Shown here: positions 1-10,844 of the stretch, piece after piece
How the letters are laid out: each line of letters starts with the position of its first letter
Numbering within the stretch: the stretch's first letter is position 1
DNA from: Cerioporus squamosus
Taxonomy: Eukaryota > Basidiomycota > Agaricomycetes > Polyporales > Polyporaceae
Reading direction: 5' to 3'
Length of the DNA: 64,000 nt
Assembly (NCBI GenBank): GCA_022592435.1
Contig: JABYQS010000124.1
Location: 1-64,000 of the forward strand
The notes under the pieces: generated by a model
What the model was told of the DNA's origin: nothing
Databases searched by the model: none
Seen by the model: only the letters and a program-made list of their open reading frames with translations
Position numbers and translations under genes: made by a program

Positions 1-61
1 CAGGATGAGGGAGAAAGAAAGCATACAGAACGGAGAAGGGAAAATTTGCGCGCAACACACG

Positions 62-240
62 CTATCGAAGTTCAGGATGAATCTCGAGGTACCGGTCAAG
101 TGCCTCGAGGTCCTGAACTTCACGGCCAGGCAGCCAGCGGTCCGCGTCCGGACCCCAGCCGCGCCAGCGGACCAGGAACTGGATATTCGTTACCGGCGTA
201 TTCCTTGTCGGCAATTCGACTGTACCCTCTGACTCTTCAT
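62..240 (-). pseudogene. Chromodomain scrap of a Ty3/Gypsy integrase
   Basis: A frame reading leftward from about 240 to a stop at 62 gives some 60 residues with the look of the chromodomain that ends chromovirus integrases: a strand containing QFLVRWRGWGP, an acidic/aromatic DRWLP segment, then the helix LEALDRYLE. No integrase core or other pol sequence lies upstream on this strand, because the next thing there is the 3' end of the deaminase gene. It is therefore a relic, or the window edge hides the rest. The chromodomain assignment is by pattern only. A host chromodomain gene running off the window is unlikely because translation stops at 62. Confidence 0.45.
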
Positions 241-287
241 AAGATTGGCAACGTCGTTTTCGTCTATCAAGCAAGGGGAACATTGAG

Positions 288-1898
288 CTATGCGAATAAA
301 GGATATGGATGGATGATGAATGGCGCACCCGATAGCATATCCGGATCCACAATCTCATCTGACGCGACCGTGGTCTGAGACATCACAGAAGAGGTCGAGT
401 TTCGCCTCTCATCAGCGAACTTCTTGACTTCGCGCCCAAGCAGAGTCCGCAGCTGCTCCGACAACTCCGCGCAAACGTCTCTATTGACGTCCTTGTCATC
501 GATCGTGGGGCATCGCCACGGGTACATTTGATCATGAGTGCCGCGCGTCTTGACATCGTGCTCGGTGACCTCGCGATAGGCCGCAAAGTAGAGGGAACAG
601 ACTGCGCACGAAAGCTTGGATACTCCGACGTAAGGGATGGGGGTATCACCCGCACCCCACATTCTGTGGAGCTCCGCGAGGACCGCACATTCGCAGTGAA
701 TACGTCCAGGGACCGTCACTAAGATTAACGTGCAGCGTGGATCATCCAGCTACCAAGCATCGAAACCCACGACATACCTAACTCGTCCTTCCTCTTCTTG
801 AACCGCATTCGCAGATATCCGTCCAAGTCCTCGTCGCTGACGCCCACAAGGGCAGGTAAAGCGTCCCTGAGGTTGTCCACGGTGACGAAGACATCAGCAG
901 GGCTCAGTTTCGGGACCACGGATATGACTTCGATCTGCTCCGTGAGGACATCGTGCAGAGTCGGGAAGGCAATGATGCGCTGGAGCTGTAGAAAATCCGA
1001 TCGAGTCGAAATCACCTTGTCGATCCAGTGACCGAAGTCGACACTGTCCGGCGCGGAGAGGTCTATGAGGTGTTCAAGTCAGCTGCATACCAACCCAGTG
1101 TGACGCGCACTTACCGGCACACATATCGAACACTTTTGGCATGCTAGCCCTCAGCCCTCTGGTAGCCATGCGCGCGAGCGACAGGGCAGTCCGCACCTGT
1201 TCGACTTCGTAGTCGTGTGCCGAATTCTGCAGTTCCGTGTCTAACTCCTTGAGGGCGTCTGTCAAGTTCACGAAGTGCTGAAGGAAGCTGTCCCCCGGCG
1301 GCCAACCGTGTTTGGCCTTCAACGACGCCAATCGGTCCGAATCCTTGGCACCCGGTGCGAGGATGACGTCGGAAACGTCGAAGAACGCAGTGTGCCGGTT
1401 GGCCTTGCGGAACCGTTTGCCTATCTTGGACCACGAGTGGCGGATGATGGCGGTCTCGATGCCCACCAACTTGCGCTGCACGAGGTCGTCGGTGTGAGGG
1501 GGGATGAAAGACGGGATATGAAGCTGAGGAGGGGGAGAGTCACCACCTGGGAATAGGTTGTCCACCAACTTCCGAACAGCATAGAAGTCTTGCAGGATAC
1601 TACGAGCGTGGTTCATGGCGGCCTCGGTGACTTCCGAGTTCTCAGAGATGATGAGACGCGCGAGACTGTGCGTGAGCGAACGGGGGACGATTGCGACCGC
1701 AAACACCTGCCCAGGCCCATCGACCTCGTGAACAAGGAGTCGGGCGAGGGCGTCGAGGACCATGGCTGTGCGGAAGGAGCGATGTACCGTCTTGTTGTTG
1801 TCGTCGATGAGAGGTGTGCGCCTACGATCAGCCATATTTTCTTCACGGAGACCGCTCAAGAAGAACACCAGGCGATCAGGATCAGTGACGAATGCCAT
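288..1898 (-). CDS. OTT_1508-like deaminase family protein
   Basis: Three exons (1898-1115, 1062-778, 718-288) splice in frame to 499 residues. The C-terminal exon holds a zinc-deaminase signature, IHCECAVLAEL (His and Glu of the HxE element), followed about 25 residues later by SKLSCAVCSLYF (the CxxC pair). This is the arrangement of the fungal OTT_1508-like branch of the cytidine deaminase fold. The N-terminal 350 residues are alpha-helical in look and match no domain I recognise. The two introns are 52 and 59 nt with clean GT/AG ends. The start at 1898 is the first ATG of the open frame. Substrate is unknown; in this family it may be a nucleotide, a nucleic acid or a toxin-like target. Family call is solid, function is open. 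Confidence 0.78.
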
Positions 1899-2702
1899 GC
1901 TGATGAGGAGAGGAAAGTTGGAACAACAAGTGGAAGAAACAGGGAAGAAAGCAGAACGAGGGGCTCCTCTTCCGTTTTTCCACGGTCACTGGCTCCTAGG
2001 AGCAGCCTTGGCCATACCACTATTACCAGAAGTTAGACCAAGCTTTCTGCATGCGATGCTCCTCCCAATGCCATGACGATCTCCTTCCCTTCGAGCACGA
2101 GCCTGGCGCGTTGGTCTGCAGTGCACAACAGAAGATGAGTACTTGCGTACCGCAGTGGTGAATCTTCGTTCACGAGGCAGGGTCTGCTGGTACTTATACT
2201 GCATGACGTCGTTGAGCTGTTGTTGGGATGGACGGGAGACCGACGCGTCGGAGCCCACCATCGCAGTCCACATGGAAGTGACCGCCTTCTTCTTACCCTT
2301 ACTTATCCGGTTTTCAGTATACGAAACGACTCGACATACTCCGTTTCAGTAGCTCAAAGAACGTTCAACAGCCTGATACTCGTATACATATGAACAGAGG
2401 AGGAATACACTACAGCGACTGTACATCACAAGCATCTGCCAGGACTACGAGGGCCATCAACGATATATACACCGTGATCACGGTAGCAACTTCAAATCAT
2501 GGCAGTTCGAACAAAGCAAGCTAGGACACCTATATGTGCGGTTGCTGAATACAAGCGAGCCGGTACTCGTAACTCGGGAAGATACACAAAGCAAAAGATC
2601 CCGACTCGGATATATATACCTCTCAATCTTCTCCGCGCCCCAAGCTTTCATAGATCGACGTCGACGGAGACACCCTCGTCCTCCCACCCCGGTCCCCAGT
2701 CC
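1899..2702. other. Intergenic, no gene seen
   Basis: This stretch lies between the start of the deaminase gene and the end of the TPR-like gene, which both read leftward. It should contain the deaminase promoter and the TPR gene's 3' UTR. The short open frames on both strands have no conserved motif or convincing splice structure. Confidence 0.5.
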
Positions 2703-5433
2703 TCATGCAGCCACAGCCGCATCCAGCTCGCACAAGAACACCGCCGCCATCCACGCCAGCACGATCTCCACGCGCGGACCGTGCAGCGGAATGTTGATGT
2801 TCAGCGGCTTCTTGTTCTTGCCCTTCCCGTTCGCCTTCTCCGACGCCGCAGCCTCCGCCTTCTCCCTCTGCCGCTTCACGACGGGCGCAAGCAGGATACG
2901 CGCCGCGTCCACCGCCTCCAGCAGCGCTTCCCTTCCATCCTCGCAGGGCGACGGCGGCGCCTGATACGCACTCGAGCTAGAGCTCGACCCATTTACGCCG
3001 GAGCTCGAGCCGCCCGCACGGAACCCATCCACCTCTGGCGACGGCGGGGTCGGGATCCGGTTCACGTCCTTGCCGTGTGGCCTGGGCGAGCGGGGCGAGC
3101 GCGGAGGAGGCTCGATGGCGAGCTGCTTCGAGTTTGCGCGGCTGAGCGAGTGCGCCTGGACGCCTGTCTTCCACCCGCTGGCGAGGCGCTCGAGGACCTC
3201 CACGAACTCGGCTTGGGCCATCGAGCGCGGGGGTAGGAATACGGGGTAGCCCTCGAGCCCGTCAACGAGAGCAGCAGTCCGCGAGAACGCGGGCAGGAGC
3301 CCCGGGAAGTCGCCCAGCATGAGGTGCCCGAGGAGGATGCTGAAGTGGCTCTCGACCAGTAGGGGGTGGTACGTCGTGAACATGGGCGTCGAGTCCGGCA
3401 CCGGCGGCGGGGTGCTCTGGCTCCCGGGGCGCAGCGACTCGGAAAGGAGGAACGCATACTCAGTGCGCTGCGCGATGTCGACGTCCGCGTTTCCTGGCGG
3501 GCCCTCGAGCGTGTCGAAATGGGAGAGGAACTGGCGGTGGTCGCGCATACTCTTCTTGACGAGCGTCATGATTTGCTCACGGAAGGTTGCGTCCGCGAGG
3601 ACCTCCCGGTACGCCTGGAGCTTCGCACCGTCGCTGCGGCCTAGGGGGCCGTCTGGGTTCCCAATCTCGACACCTCCATACCTCCCATTCTCCACATAGC
3701 ATAGCCTCATTTCCGCGCCGTCCACAGAAGGGATCTTGCGGATGCCCTCGAGCTTGAATATGGCCTCCTCGATCAGGAAGACAGCATGCTGCAGATACGC
3801 CGCTGCACGTAGGAAGAGGCACTGTGGCTCGATGGGCTCAGGCGCGTCAGGGAGCACCGACGGATGCAGGAGGATTGGCTCCCCGTCCGGCCCATCGACG
3901 CTGACTGCGTCCGTCCCTTCCGCGCTGGCACTAGTGCCATTCGGCGGGGCCTGGCCATTCGTCTTGCCACTGCCTGCCTTGCCTTTCTTCTTCTTGGAGC
4001 CTTTCCCGCGCTGCTTATCGCCTAGATTGTTATTCAGATGTGCGGACCGGGCCTTGCGGAGGGCGCGCGCCTCCTTAATGGCGTGTGTGAAGTCCTTGGC
4101 TGCGAGCGCATACTCGTCGCGGAAGCAGTGGACTATGCCCCTCGTTCGATAGAATTCGAGGCGGTTGGGGTTCCCTGCTATCAGCTCATCAAGGAGCGCT
4201 GTGGACGTGGACTCGGCGAGTTGCCTGAAAGTGTGCTCGTTCGTTAGCTCCAACGTCGCAGTACGCCGCAAGCAGCCCACCTGGAGGGTATCTTTTCGTG
4301 GAAGAAGTGCACATATCGTGCATCAACATCAGTGGGGTCTGCCATGTGGGTATAGTCAGCCAACGGGTCCACCTGACAGACGGCCTGCGCATGCGCGCGA
4401 AACAGAACGCACCGACTTTGAGCACGCGCTCCGCGATGTCATCGAACACGCTCCCGCCCTGCATGACCATCACGCTCGACGCGATCTCATCCGTCTTGTA
4501 GGCGGCCGCGAGCTTCTGGACCGCGAGGGCGCGCAGGCGATGCACGCGCATAGCCGACATCGCGACGTTCCTGCCCCCGCCGTCCCCGAGCGGGTTCAGC
4601 CCGAGCGACTGCGCCGTCGCCCACGCGCTGCCGTTCATGCCCGCTCCCCCGCGCATGGAGCCAAGCGCAGCGGCGGAGAGCCCAGAGCTCGCGCGCACGG
4701 ACAGCTCGGCGGCCTCATCAATGAGTCGTCGTATGTGGGTGACGGACCGGAAGACTCCGGGGTCGATGGGCGGTGGGGTCGCCTTCCCAGGTATGGGCGC
4801 GGGGAACGGTGGCGGAGGGGGCAGAGCGGCGAAGGCGTTGCGTGGCGAGTCTGGCGGAGAGTAGTCCCCAAGGCCGGCGAAGCCACGGTCGCGCTGCTTC
4901 TGTGCAAAGTGGTTGGGAGAGGGATAGCTTGTGGGGGATGGGAGAGGGGGCAGCTTGGCGTCTGCCGCGGAGAGCGTCGCAGGGTCGAGGTTGAGGAGGA
5001 GCAGAGACTCGAGCAGCTCGAGCGGAAGTTGCAACCACGGACCCTACATGCAGAACGCGCGAGGAGGATGCTGTAGCAGCGTTCAATGCATGGAGCGATG
5101 GAGACGTACGTGATACGAGCTGATATACCGCCAGTGCTTGTTCCGACTTATGCAGAGCACCGGCGGGCGGTCCTCGTCCCCGACCCCATTTGTGGTCTTT
5201 CCACCGCTAGCAGGGATCTCCTTGGCCTTCGCGCCCTTCTTGCTCTTCTTCTTTTTCTTCTTCTTGGACTGCGCGGGGGCCTCGGGGGTGTCTGCGCCCT
5301 CTGTCGCCAGATCAGGGGAGGTCGGCGACGTCGATCGCGACGTGTGTGTAGACGGAGGAGTAGGAAGCATGTGGGCAGCAGAGCAGTCGCCGTCGCTCGC
5401 GGTGTAATCGTCGATGGGAGACGAGGACAACAT
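2703..5433 (-). CDS. TPR-like conserved fungal protein
   Basis: A leftward gene of at least three exons: 5433-5110, then 5043 to about 4408, then the long exon ending at 2703. The first exon has a lysine-rich run followed by SRNKHWRYISSYH, which splices in phase to GPWLQLPLELLESLL. The last exon has a TPR-type helical pair (NRLEFYRTRGIVHCFRDEYALAAKDFTHAIKEA spans about 4165-4065), a basic KKKKGKAG linker, serine-rich stretches, and a conserved-looking tail, PLHGPRVEIVLAWM. This fits a helical scaffold protein with disordered linkers. The splice near 4310-4360 is uncertain: the frame changes there and only a 32- or 47-nt intron would join it, so the model may be wrong by a few codons. Molecular role unknown. 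Confidence 0.65.
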
Positions 5434-6204
5434 GGGTGTGTAGGAGATGTGAGCGAGGAGGAGAGTTAGCTCAGGCGCACCGGACCCACTTTCCGACCAG
5501 TACGGAAGAGCGCCTATCGAATCACAGGGTTTGCATTTGGTCCGAACTGAACAAGAGGAGCAGAAAGTTTGAGACTTCACACAAGATTCTGAGGTGACCG
5601 CATGATGCGGTTCGTAACAATATTGCTCGGCTTAAAAGGCAGACGTACCGTACAGTCTGACAAGAGTTGCAGAATAGGGAATCTTTCTCAATCGTCTCGG
5701 TTGTCTAACCACAACTTCGGTGATACAACAAAATGGAGCTGACGGTGCCATTCTCAAACCATTGATTCTGTTGAAACTCCACTGGTTGTGTGCATGGATG
5801 AACCACAATCTTGAGTTTTGGCCGCAGTACGAGCGACAAAGGCTTCGCTCAACGTGGTTGTCCATGCCTTACGTTGAAGCTTCACTGTCTTGCTTTCTAA
5901 GTAAAAGACTTCAACTTTCGTTAGCACGATACGGCCATGTGCGTCAAGGGCGCGTCATCGAAAGGTTTACTGGTGGGAAACCGGTGTATCGATCTGGTAG
6001 TCGTATTCCGAGTACAAGGGCGAGAGACATCGAATGCGGTGCATACCCCCTTCTTCAGCGACTTGGGAGGCCAGTGCGATACCACCCAAGCTGAACAGGC
6101 AACCACACGTTCATCGCGTTAGGATAATGAGTCTATGCTTGTCTTGTTTAGCATAAACACCGGGCAGAAGAGAACAAGCGCATTACTCACTGCCCCGTGT
6201 AATG
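5434..6204. other. Intergenic, no gene seen
   Basis: About 770 bp between the TPR-like gene start and the stop of the small membrane-protein gene. I see no open frame with motif or intron support, no tRNA-like fold and no repeat. It presumably holds the TPR gene promoter. Confidence 0.45.
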
Positions 6205-7064
6205 CTATCTATCCTTCCGACTTCGCGCGCCCGTTATTTCGGCCCTCACCTGGTCCGCGACCGAGCCGAGGTATCTGCTCACAGGCGGGAATACAAGGAT
6301 TCGGGCCGCCAACCCGACCAGAAGGATACATGCAACAGTCGGGATCACCGACCCGGGCAGGACGCCGAGTAGTAGCGGCTCGACAGTCACTATGAAAGGG
6401 ACCGACTGTAACGTAGCATTCTTCTGCAAGGCTGCGGGCATGAGCACCCCTCCGCTGACGAGGCGGATCCTCGCGAGCATCCGGCGTCGAGTGTCTTGGT
6501 CGGCGGCGGTGATGTAGTCGGACGCGCGGTCTCCGTATACCAGCTCAGCCAAGCCTTCCGGGGTATACGTATCAATAAAGAAGTCTGCCGGATGCTGCAC
6601 GAACGATATCAGTGAGGTCTGTCCTGACCTTTCTGAGAGGAAGCAATAAACGAAGGACTGACCGAAGCGGGCCATGACACTCGCAGCGTGAACTTCGAGT
6701 ATGGCATCCAAGCGGGATCGTCCAGCCCGATCGATACCCACTGCTCGTGCGGGCACTTGCCCAGCGACGCAGCGCTGACGGGCTCGCACATAGTGGCGAT
6801 TGGCGTGTCTACGGGCGCGGGTTGCACGCTGACGAGCTTCTCGGAGTCGTGTGGAAGAAGCTCTGGCCTGCCCAAAGCAGAGAAGTACATGAACATCATA
6901 GATTCTCACAGAAAGTTCTTCTACGCTGCTCACCATGCGGACGATTGAGGCAGAAATGCGTCTGGCCCGGTTGACACGGCAAAGTTGACGATCTCAGTGT
7001 TTGCCCTCGCGCCCCCGAGTACAAAGGCGACAACATAGGCTAGGAGGTCTCTAGGCAGACGCAT
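6205..7064 (-). CDS. Small type I membrane protein, secretory pathway
   Basis: Three exons (7064-6934, 6867-6663, 6594-6205) separated by 66- and 68-nt introns give a 241-residue protein. The first 21 residues, MRLPRDLLAYVVAFVLGGARA, look like a cleavable signal peptide. A lumenal domain follows with short motifs that look conserved (KCPHEQW, DDPAWMPYSKFTLR). Near the C terminus one hydrophobic helix is followed by a basic tail ending RSRKDR. This topology suggests a single-pass ER or Golgi protein with its body in the lumen. I do not recognise the family. The start at 7064 is fixed by the signal peptide and the in-frame splice into exon 2 through a split tryptophan codon. Confidence 0.72.
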
Positions 7065-7356
7065 CCCTGTACAAGTTCTAGGCCCGCAGAAGCCCGAGCA
7101 GAGGCTGAGAGGTATGGTATGTCACTAGATGTGGTTCAAGGACGAGGACGCAGCGCGCGCCAAATGCGACGACGCCGATCCATCCGTAAGAGGAAGTCGT
7201 TTAAGTTCGCCAGTGACATGGCACCTGGCCCGTGCCCTGGAGCTGGCCTGGTCAGCTGCTCCGGCTACCTCCAGTCGATATATACCACTAGCAAGCTCGC
7301 GAAGCCGACAAGGAACTGCTTATCCCCGTTCCCCACGACACACTACATACAGCACA
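7065..7356. promoter_or_regulatory. Divergent intergenic promoter region
   Basis: The 292 bp separate the ATGs of two genes read in opposite directions, so both core promoters must lie here. No TATA box or known operator is evident; the inference rests on gene orientation alone. Confidence 0.4.
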
Positions 7357-7871
7357 ATGGCCAGTGAGACCCTCGCGCAGCACCCCCCGGCCGGTGAGTA
7401 CAGTACTTAGTCTCGCCAGCTCGCGCGGAGGAGGCAGGTGCTCATCCCTCGTGCTCGTGTGATGCGATTGCAGTCAAAGTCGGCGGCCGCAGACTCTCGA
7501 TGAGCTCGCGCCCCAGACCAGGGCCGCCTTCCCCGTACGTCGCTCACCCTGATCTACTGTATGAACGAGTCCCTCCTACTGATCCCACCCCAATCGCCAG
7601 TGAGGCCCAGAAGGTTACCCTGCCTACATTAGACACCCCGCCCGACTACCCCCGCCCCGCCCCACCCGGCGAGCAGCCGCCTCCTCACCACCAGGAGGAG
7701 GTGCCGAAGAAGAAGCAGGGCACGGGCGCGGACGAGCACGAGCGGCGGCTCCAGGAGAGCCTATACCGTAAGGCGGAGCAGAACAGGCCGAAGAAAGACT
7801 TCCAGTCTGGTCCCAAGAGCGTCGGCGGCCCGCGCATCAGCCAGCCGGCTGGCAAGACGTTCGCTATCTGA
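7357..7871 (+). CDS. Small proline-rich disordered protein
   Basis: Exon 1 (7357-7393) codes only 12 residues. It splices across an 80-nt intron to exon 2 (7474-7871), giving 144 residues. The protein is rich in Pro, Gln, Lys and Glu, with patches such as PPDYPRPAPPGEQPPP and a C-terminal basic helix around EHERRLQESLYRKAEQN. It has no membrane segment or catalytic motif. The reading frame, splice sites and stop are clean, so I take it as a real gene of unknown function. The 345 bp that follow contain only the convergent 3' ends of this gene and the eL28 gene. Confidence 0.6.
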
Positions 7872-8216
7872 AGGTTGGTCTTGTTGGTGCGGAGACAGAA
7901 CGGTGAACGGTGAACGCGCCCATTCAACTCGATCGATGTTGGCCGTGTATGAATAGCGATGTATCTATGCTTGTATGATATGGAGAAGGAGGCGCTCTGC
8001 CGACGACGACGACAACCTGTACCATATTCACTTACCACCAGAACGACGATGTGAATGTTTACTACTCGAAACGAGTACGTGGTGTGATGCATGGACGCGG
8101 GCGCATATATTGGTCGCGTGGGCATGTGCATGGATGTGTGCATGGGTGCGATGCGAGTGGAAAGCGAAGAATACAGGACGATGGCGATGATGACACAACA
8201 ACAGCACTCTCCTCTT

Positions 8217-9218
8217 TTACCCGAAGAAGGTCTTGCCCTTCTTGCCCCGAACCTTCTTCGGTGGTACGGTCCTCTTCTCCTTCTTCGCCTCGACGAGGGC
8301 AGAGACGCGCGCAAGGGCAGCCTAAACACGCAGTGTTTCAGTACTCGGTACACGTAGAGGAGAGACAGGGCAGTAAGGGTGAAACAACGCAAAGGAAAGG
8401 AGAACGAGAGAAGGCATGTGAGCGCCAAAGAGTCGGGCAAGCCGCGGCGAGCATCGAACGGGACCCGATAGCGACATGGCGCGTGTCCGGCGGAGGTTTG
8501 ATCGGTCTCCTTCCGGACCTCGTATTCTTGCACATCTGTCCACACCCAACTGTCGTATTGCCTTGCGGCGCTCCAGCGGGCTCTAGTTGGTGCGTATCGA
8601 GGGGATGAAGAAGGGGGACAACGGACGGCCCATTCCAGACTTGTAGCCGAGGAATGGAGGGTGGCCAAGGAACGCGAAGGAAAAGAGGCGCGTATAGGGA
8701 GAAGTACTCACGGCTCTGAGGTCAGGGCGGTATCCGCGCTTGGCGAGCTTCGCAGCTACGCCGGCAGCACGGCGGGGACCCGAGCGGGGACGGATGGTGG
8801 TGGTAGCGTACGCAGAGCGGACGGCGTGGGGAGAAGCACCCTTCTTGCGGGTGATGAGCTGGATGCCGGACTCAGTGTCCTTGACCGTGATGGTCTGTGG
8901 ATGTTATATGAGCGCTCAGTGGACATGTATTTCGTTGCTCAGGGAGACAGACCTTCTCGTTGGCAAGACCGGAGTACTTGTACGAGTGGAGGTTCGTCAA
9001 GTTGCCCTGAAAGTCCACAGTTCAGTCGGTTCCACGGCGCGAATAAGAACATGAAAACGCACCGGCTCCTTGGAGAGGATAGGACCCTCCGGGACGCGCT
9101 TGACGATGAACGCGTTCGAGTTCTGTTGGACCGCACATCCTAGTCAGATATGCGTGACGTGCGAGACGATGGCGGGGCGACATACACGGAGGAGGAGCCA
9201 CTGGAGATCGGAGGACAT
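8217..9218 (-). CDS. RPL28: Large ribosomal subunit protein eL28
   Basis: Five exons (9218-9186, 9122-9063, 9006-8953, 8894-8712, 8321-8217) join in frame to 144 residues. The protein starts MSSDLQWLLLR, continues with FIVKRVPEGPILSKEPGN and LHSYKYSGLANEKTI, and ends in a lysine-rich tail finishing KTFFG. That is eL28 along its whole length (family about 125-145 aa), a structural protein of the 60S subunit. The first intron falls 11 codons in, typical of fungal ribosomal protein genes. Intron 4 is 390 nt, several times longer than the other introns here. Assignment is firm. Confidence 0.95.
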
Positions 9219-9675
9219 CTTGAGGACGGTGCTGTACGCTACTTTTCGGTCGGGCGCGGACGTCGGCGGTGGTGGCTGAGAGGAACTGTGCAGGTCACAA
9301 ACACTGCCAAACACCCTTCCCATTCGGCTAACCCTAACCTCGACACACTTCGGCATCGGCCCGCATTACCTAACTCATGGCCCACGGCCGCTGCCGACGA
9401 GACACCTCCGCCCATGCGCTCACTTCTGCGATCCACATACCGCTTGTGGTTATCCTCGCGTAGCCTTGTTCGTAGCGCCAGACATGGGGTCCCTCCTGCG
9501 AGGAACACTCTCTTGCCGTAAGCACGAGGTAAGCGAGCCAGCCGACACTTAAAAGCCCAGCTACTCCGCCCCACGAGGGGGCCCTCTCTTCAAGTCCTCA
9601 AGTCACCGCGATCGCTCCCCCTCAAGTACTCAGTACTCACCTTCAAGCAAGCTCGACCTCGGACTCCCGCCTGTG
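9219..9675. promoter_or_regulatory. Divergent promoter region upstream of RPL28
   Basis: This 457-bp gap separates the eL28 start from the next rightward gene. It contains CCCTAACC-like and pyrimidine-rich stretches, for example around 9330-9350, of the sort often seen before fungal ribosomal protein genes. No specific factor site is claimed. Confidence 0.35.
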
Positions 9676-10159
9676 ATGTTTCCCGAGTCGTACGCCTTCG
9701 TCCCCCGGTTAGACAAGCGCAAGGAGCGCCGCTCGATGTCGCTCCAGTTCAAGGTGCGGAGGCGGTCAGAGTTCCCCCCGCCGCCGTCGCCCTTGGGCAA
9801 GGGATCAATCACGACAATCGAGGAGAACGGCAAGGATCAGCCCAGCTCGCTCCGCACGCGCGACGACTACAGTATCTCCACCAAGGCGTCGTCGCTGCGG
9901 GGTCACAAGCGTGCCGGTACGGAATTGTTTCCGTCGAGAGAACCAGGTGAGCTCGTTGTGGGTCTGCGACCGTCAGAGGTGGCACTCATACTGACGGAAA
10001 CATTCTAGCACGCTTGGAGGATCTGCTTACAAAGGTCGAGAAGAAAACCGCAGAGCAGGTCACCAAGGAGCTTGAGGAGTCACCAGCAGTGGGCGACCTC
10101 CATGCTGGACGACCTCCTCGGGCCACAACGGGCCTAATGTTCTCTTATTCCGCTCTATG
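9676..10159 (+). CDS. Unassigned small basic protein (3' end unresolved)
   Basis: The frame opens MFPESYAFVPRLDKRKERRS in exon 1 (9676-9916). It splices over a 92-nt intron to exon 2 (from 10009), which begins with a charged helix, RLEDLLTKVEKKTAEQVTKELEE spanning about 10010-10080. A donor at 10160 would join to an acceptor at 10233, but the downstream frame there is low-complexity and I cannot tell where the gene ends. An alternative frame over 10090-10140 reads SMLDDLLGPQRA and then stops, which may be the true C terminus if a very short intron is used. The region from 10160 to 10844 holds nothing else I can support. Confidence 0.4.
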
Positions 10160-10844
10160 GTACGTGTCTCGCGCATGCTGTCTCTCACACCGACACGCAC
10201 GCTGACCATGATGCTCTCCTGCCCTGCGCACAGTAATGCATCACGCCAGCCCCACCCAAGGCGACGTGCCTTGCTGTACTCGTATCCACTTCGGCCGCTT
10301 CCTCAGCCACTGCCCGATATCCTCTCTCGTACGAGAATCCCGCGTATTGCTATGGTATATGGTAGTGACAGATCCTATGACCGCGGAGACTCCGCGCCCC
10401 GGCGATTCCCATCCCAATCCCATCCCATGCAAGCACACAACCGAGACACGCTGCCATCGTTGCCCCGTCCTTACGTCCGTCTCCAGACTTGGCGCACCGA
10501 ACAGTTCATGCTCTTGCCCGTTTTATGCCTAGGACCCCGCATGTATCCGGATCGACTCCCTGAACTCCTATGCTCCTCCCTTTTGAGTCTGACGTACGTT
10601 ACTACTCTTACGTTGCGCAGGCACAGTACTCGGTACTGTCGCTGCTGTATCTGGCAACCGGCGACGCAGCACGACACACGTCTCTCGAGCTCCACGCCCG
10701 CTACCGATGGAACCTACGCGCTCCAAGAAAAGCGAAGTGATATACGAAAGCAATTACCCGAGCATACTATGGTGGTGAATACAAGGTTATCCTAGATTTG
10801 AGCGCATCGTGAATCGTGCGGGGTGTATTATCGTGTATTGTCAG

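Noticed and set aside
7685..8668. 327-residue leftward frame
   Set aside because: It overlaps the small disordered gene in antisense, then the eL28 exon 5 and intron 4 out of frame; the composition is typical of a shadow frame.
10157..10795. 212-residue rightward frame as the 3' part of the 9676 gene
   Set aside because: The joined frame is low-complexity and lacks a coherent domain. The splice is possible but unsupported, so it was left out of the model.
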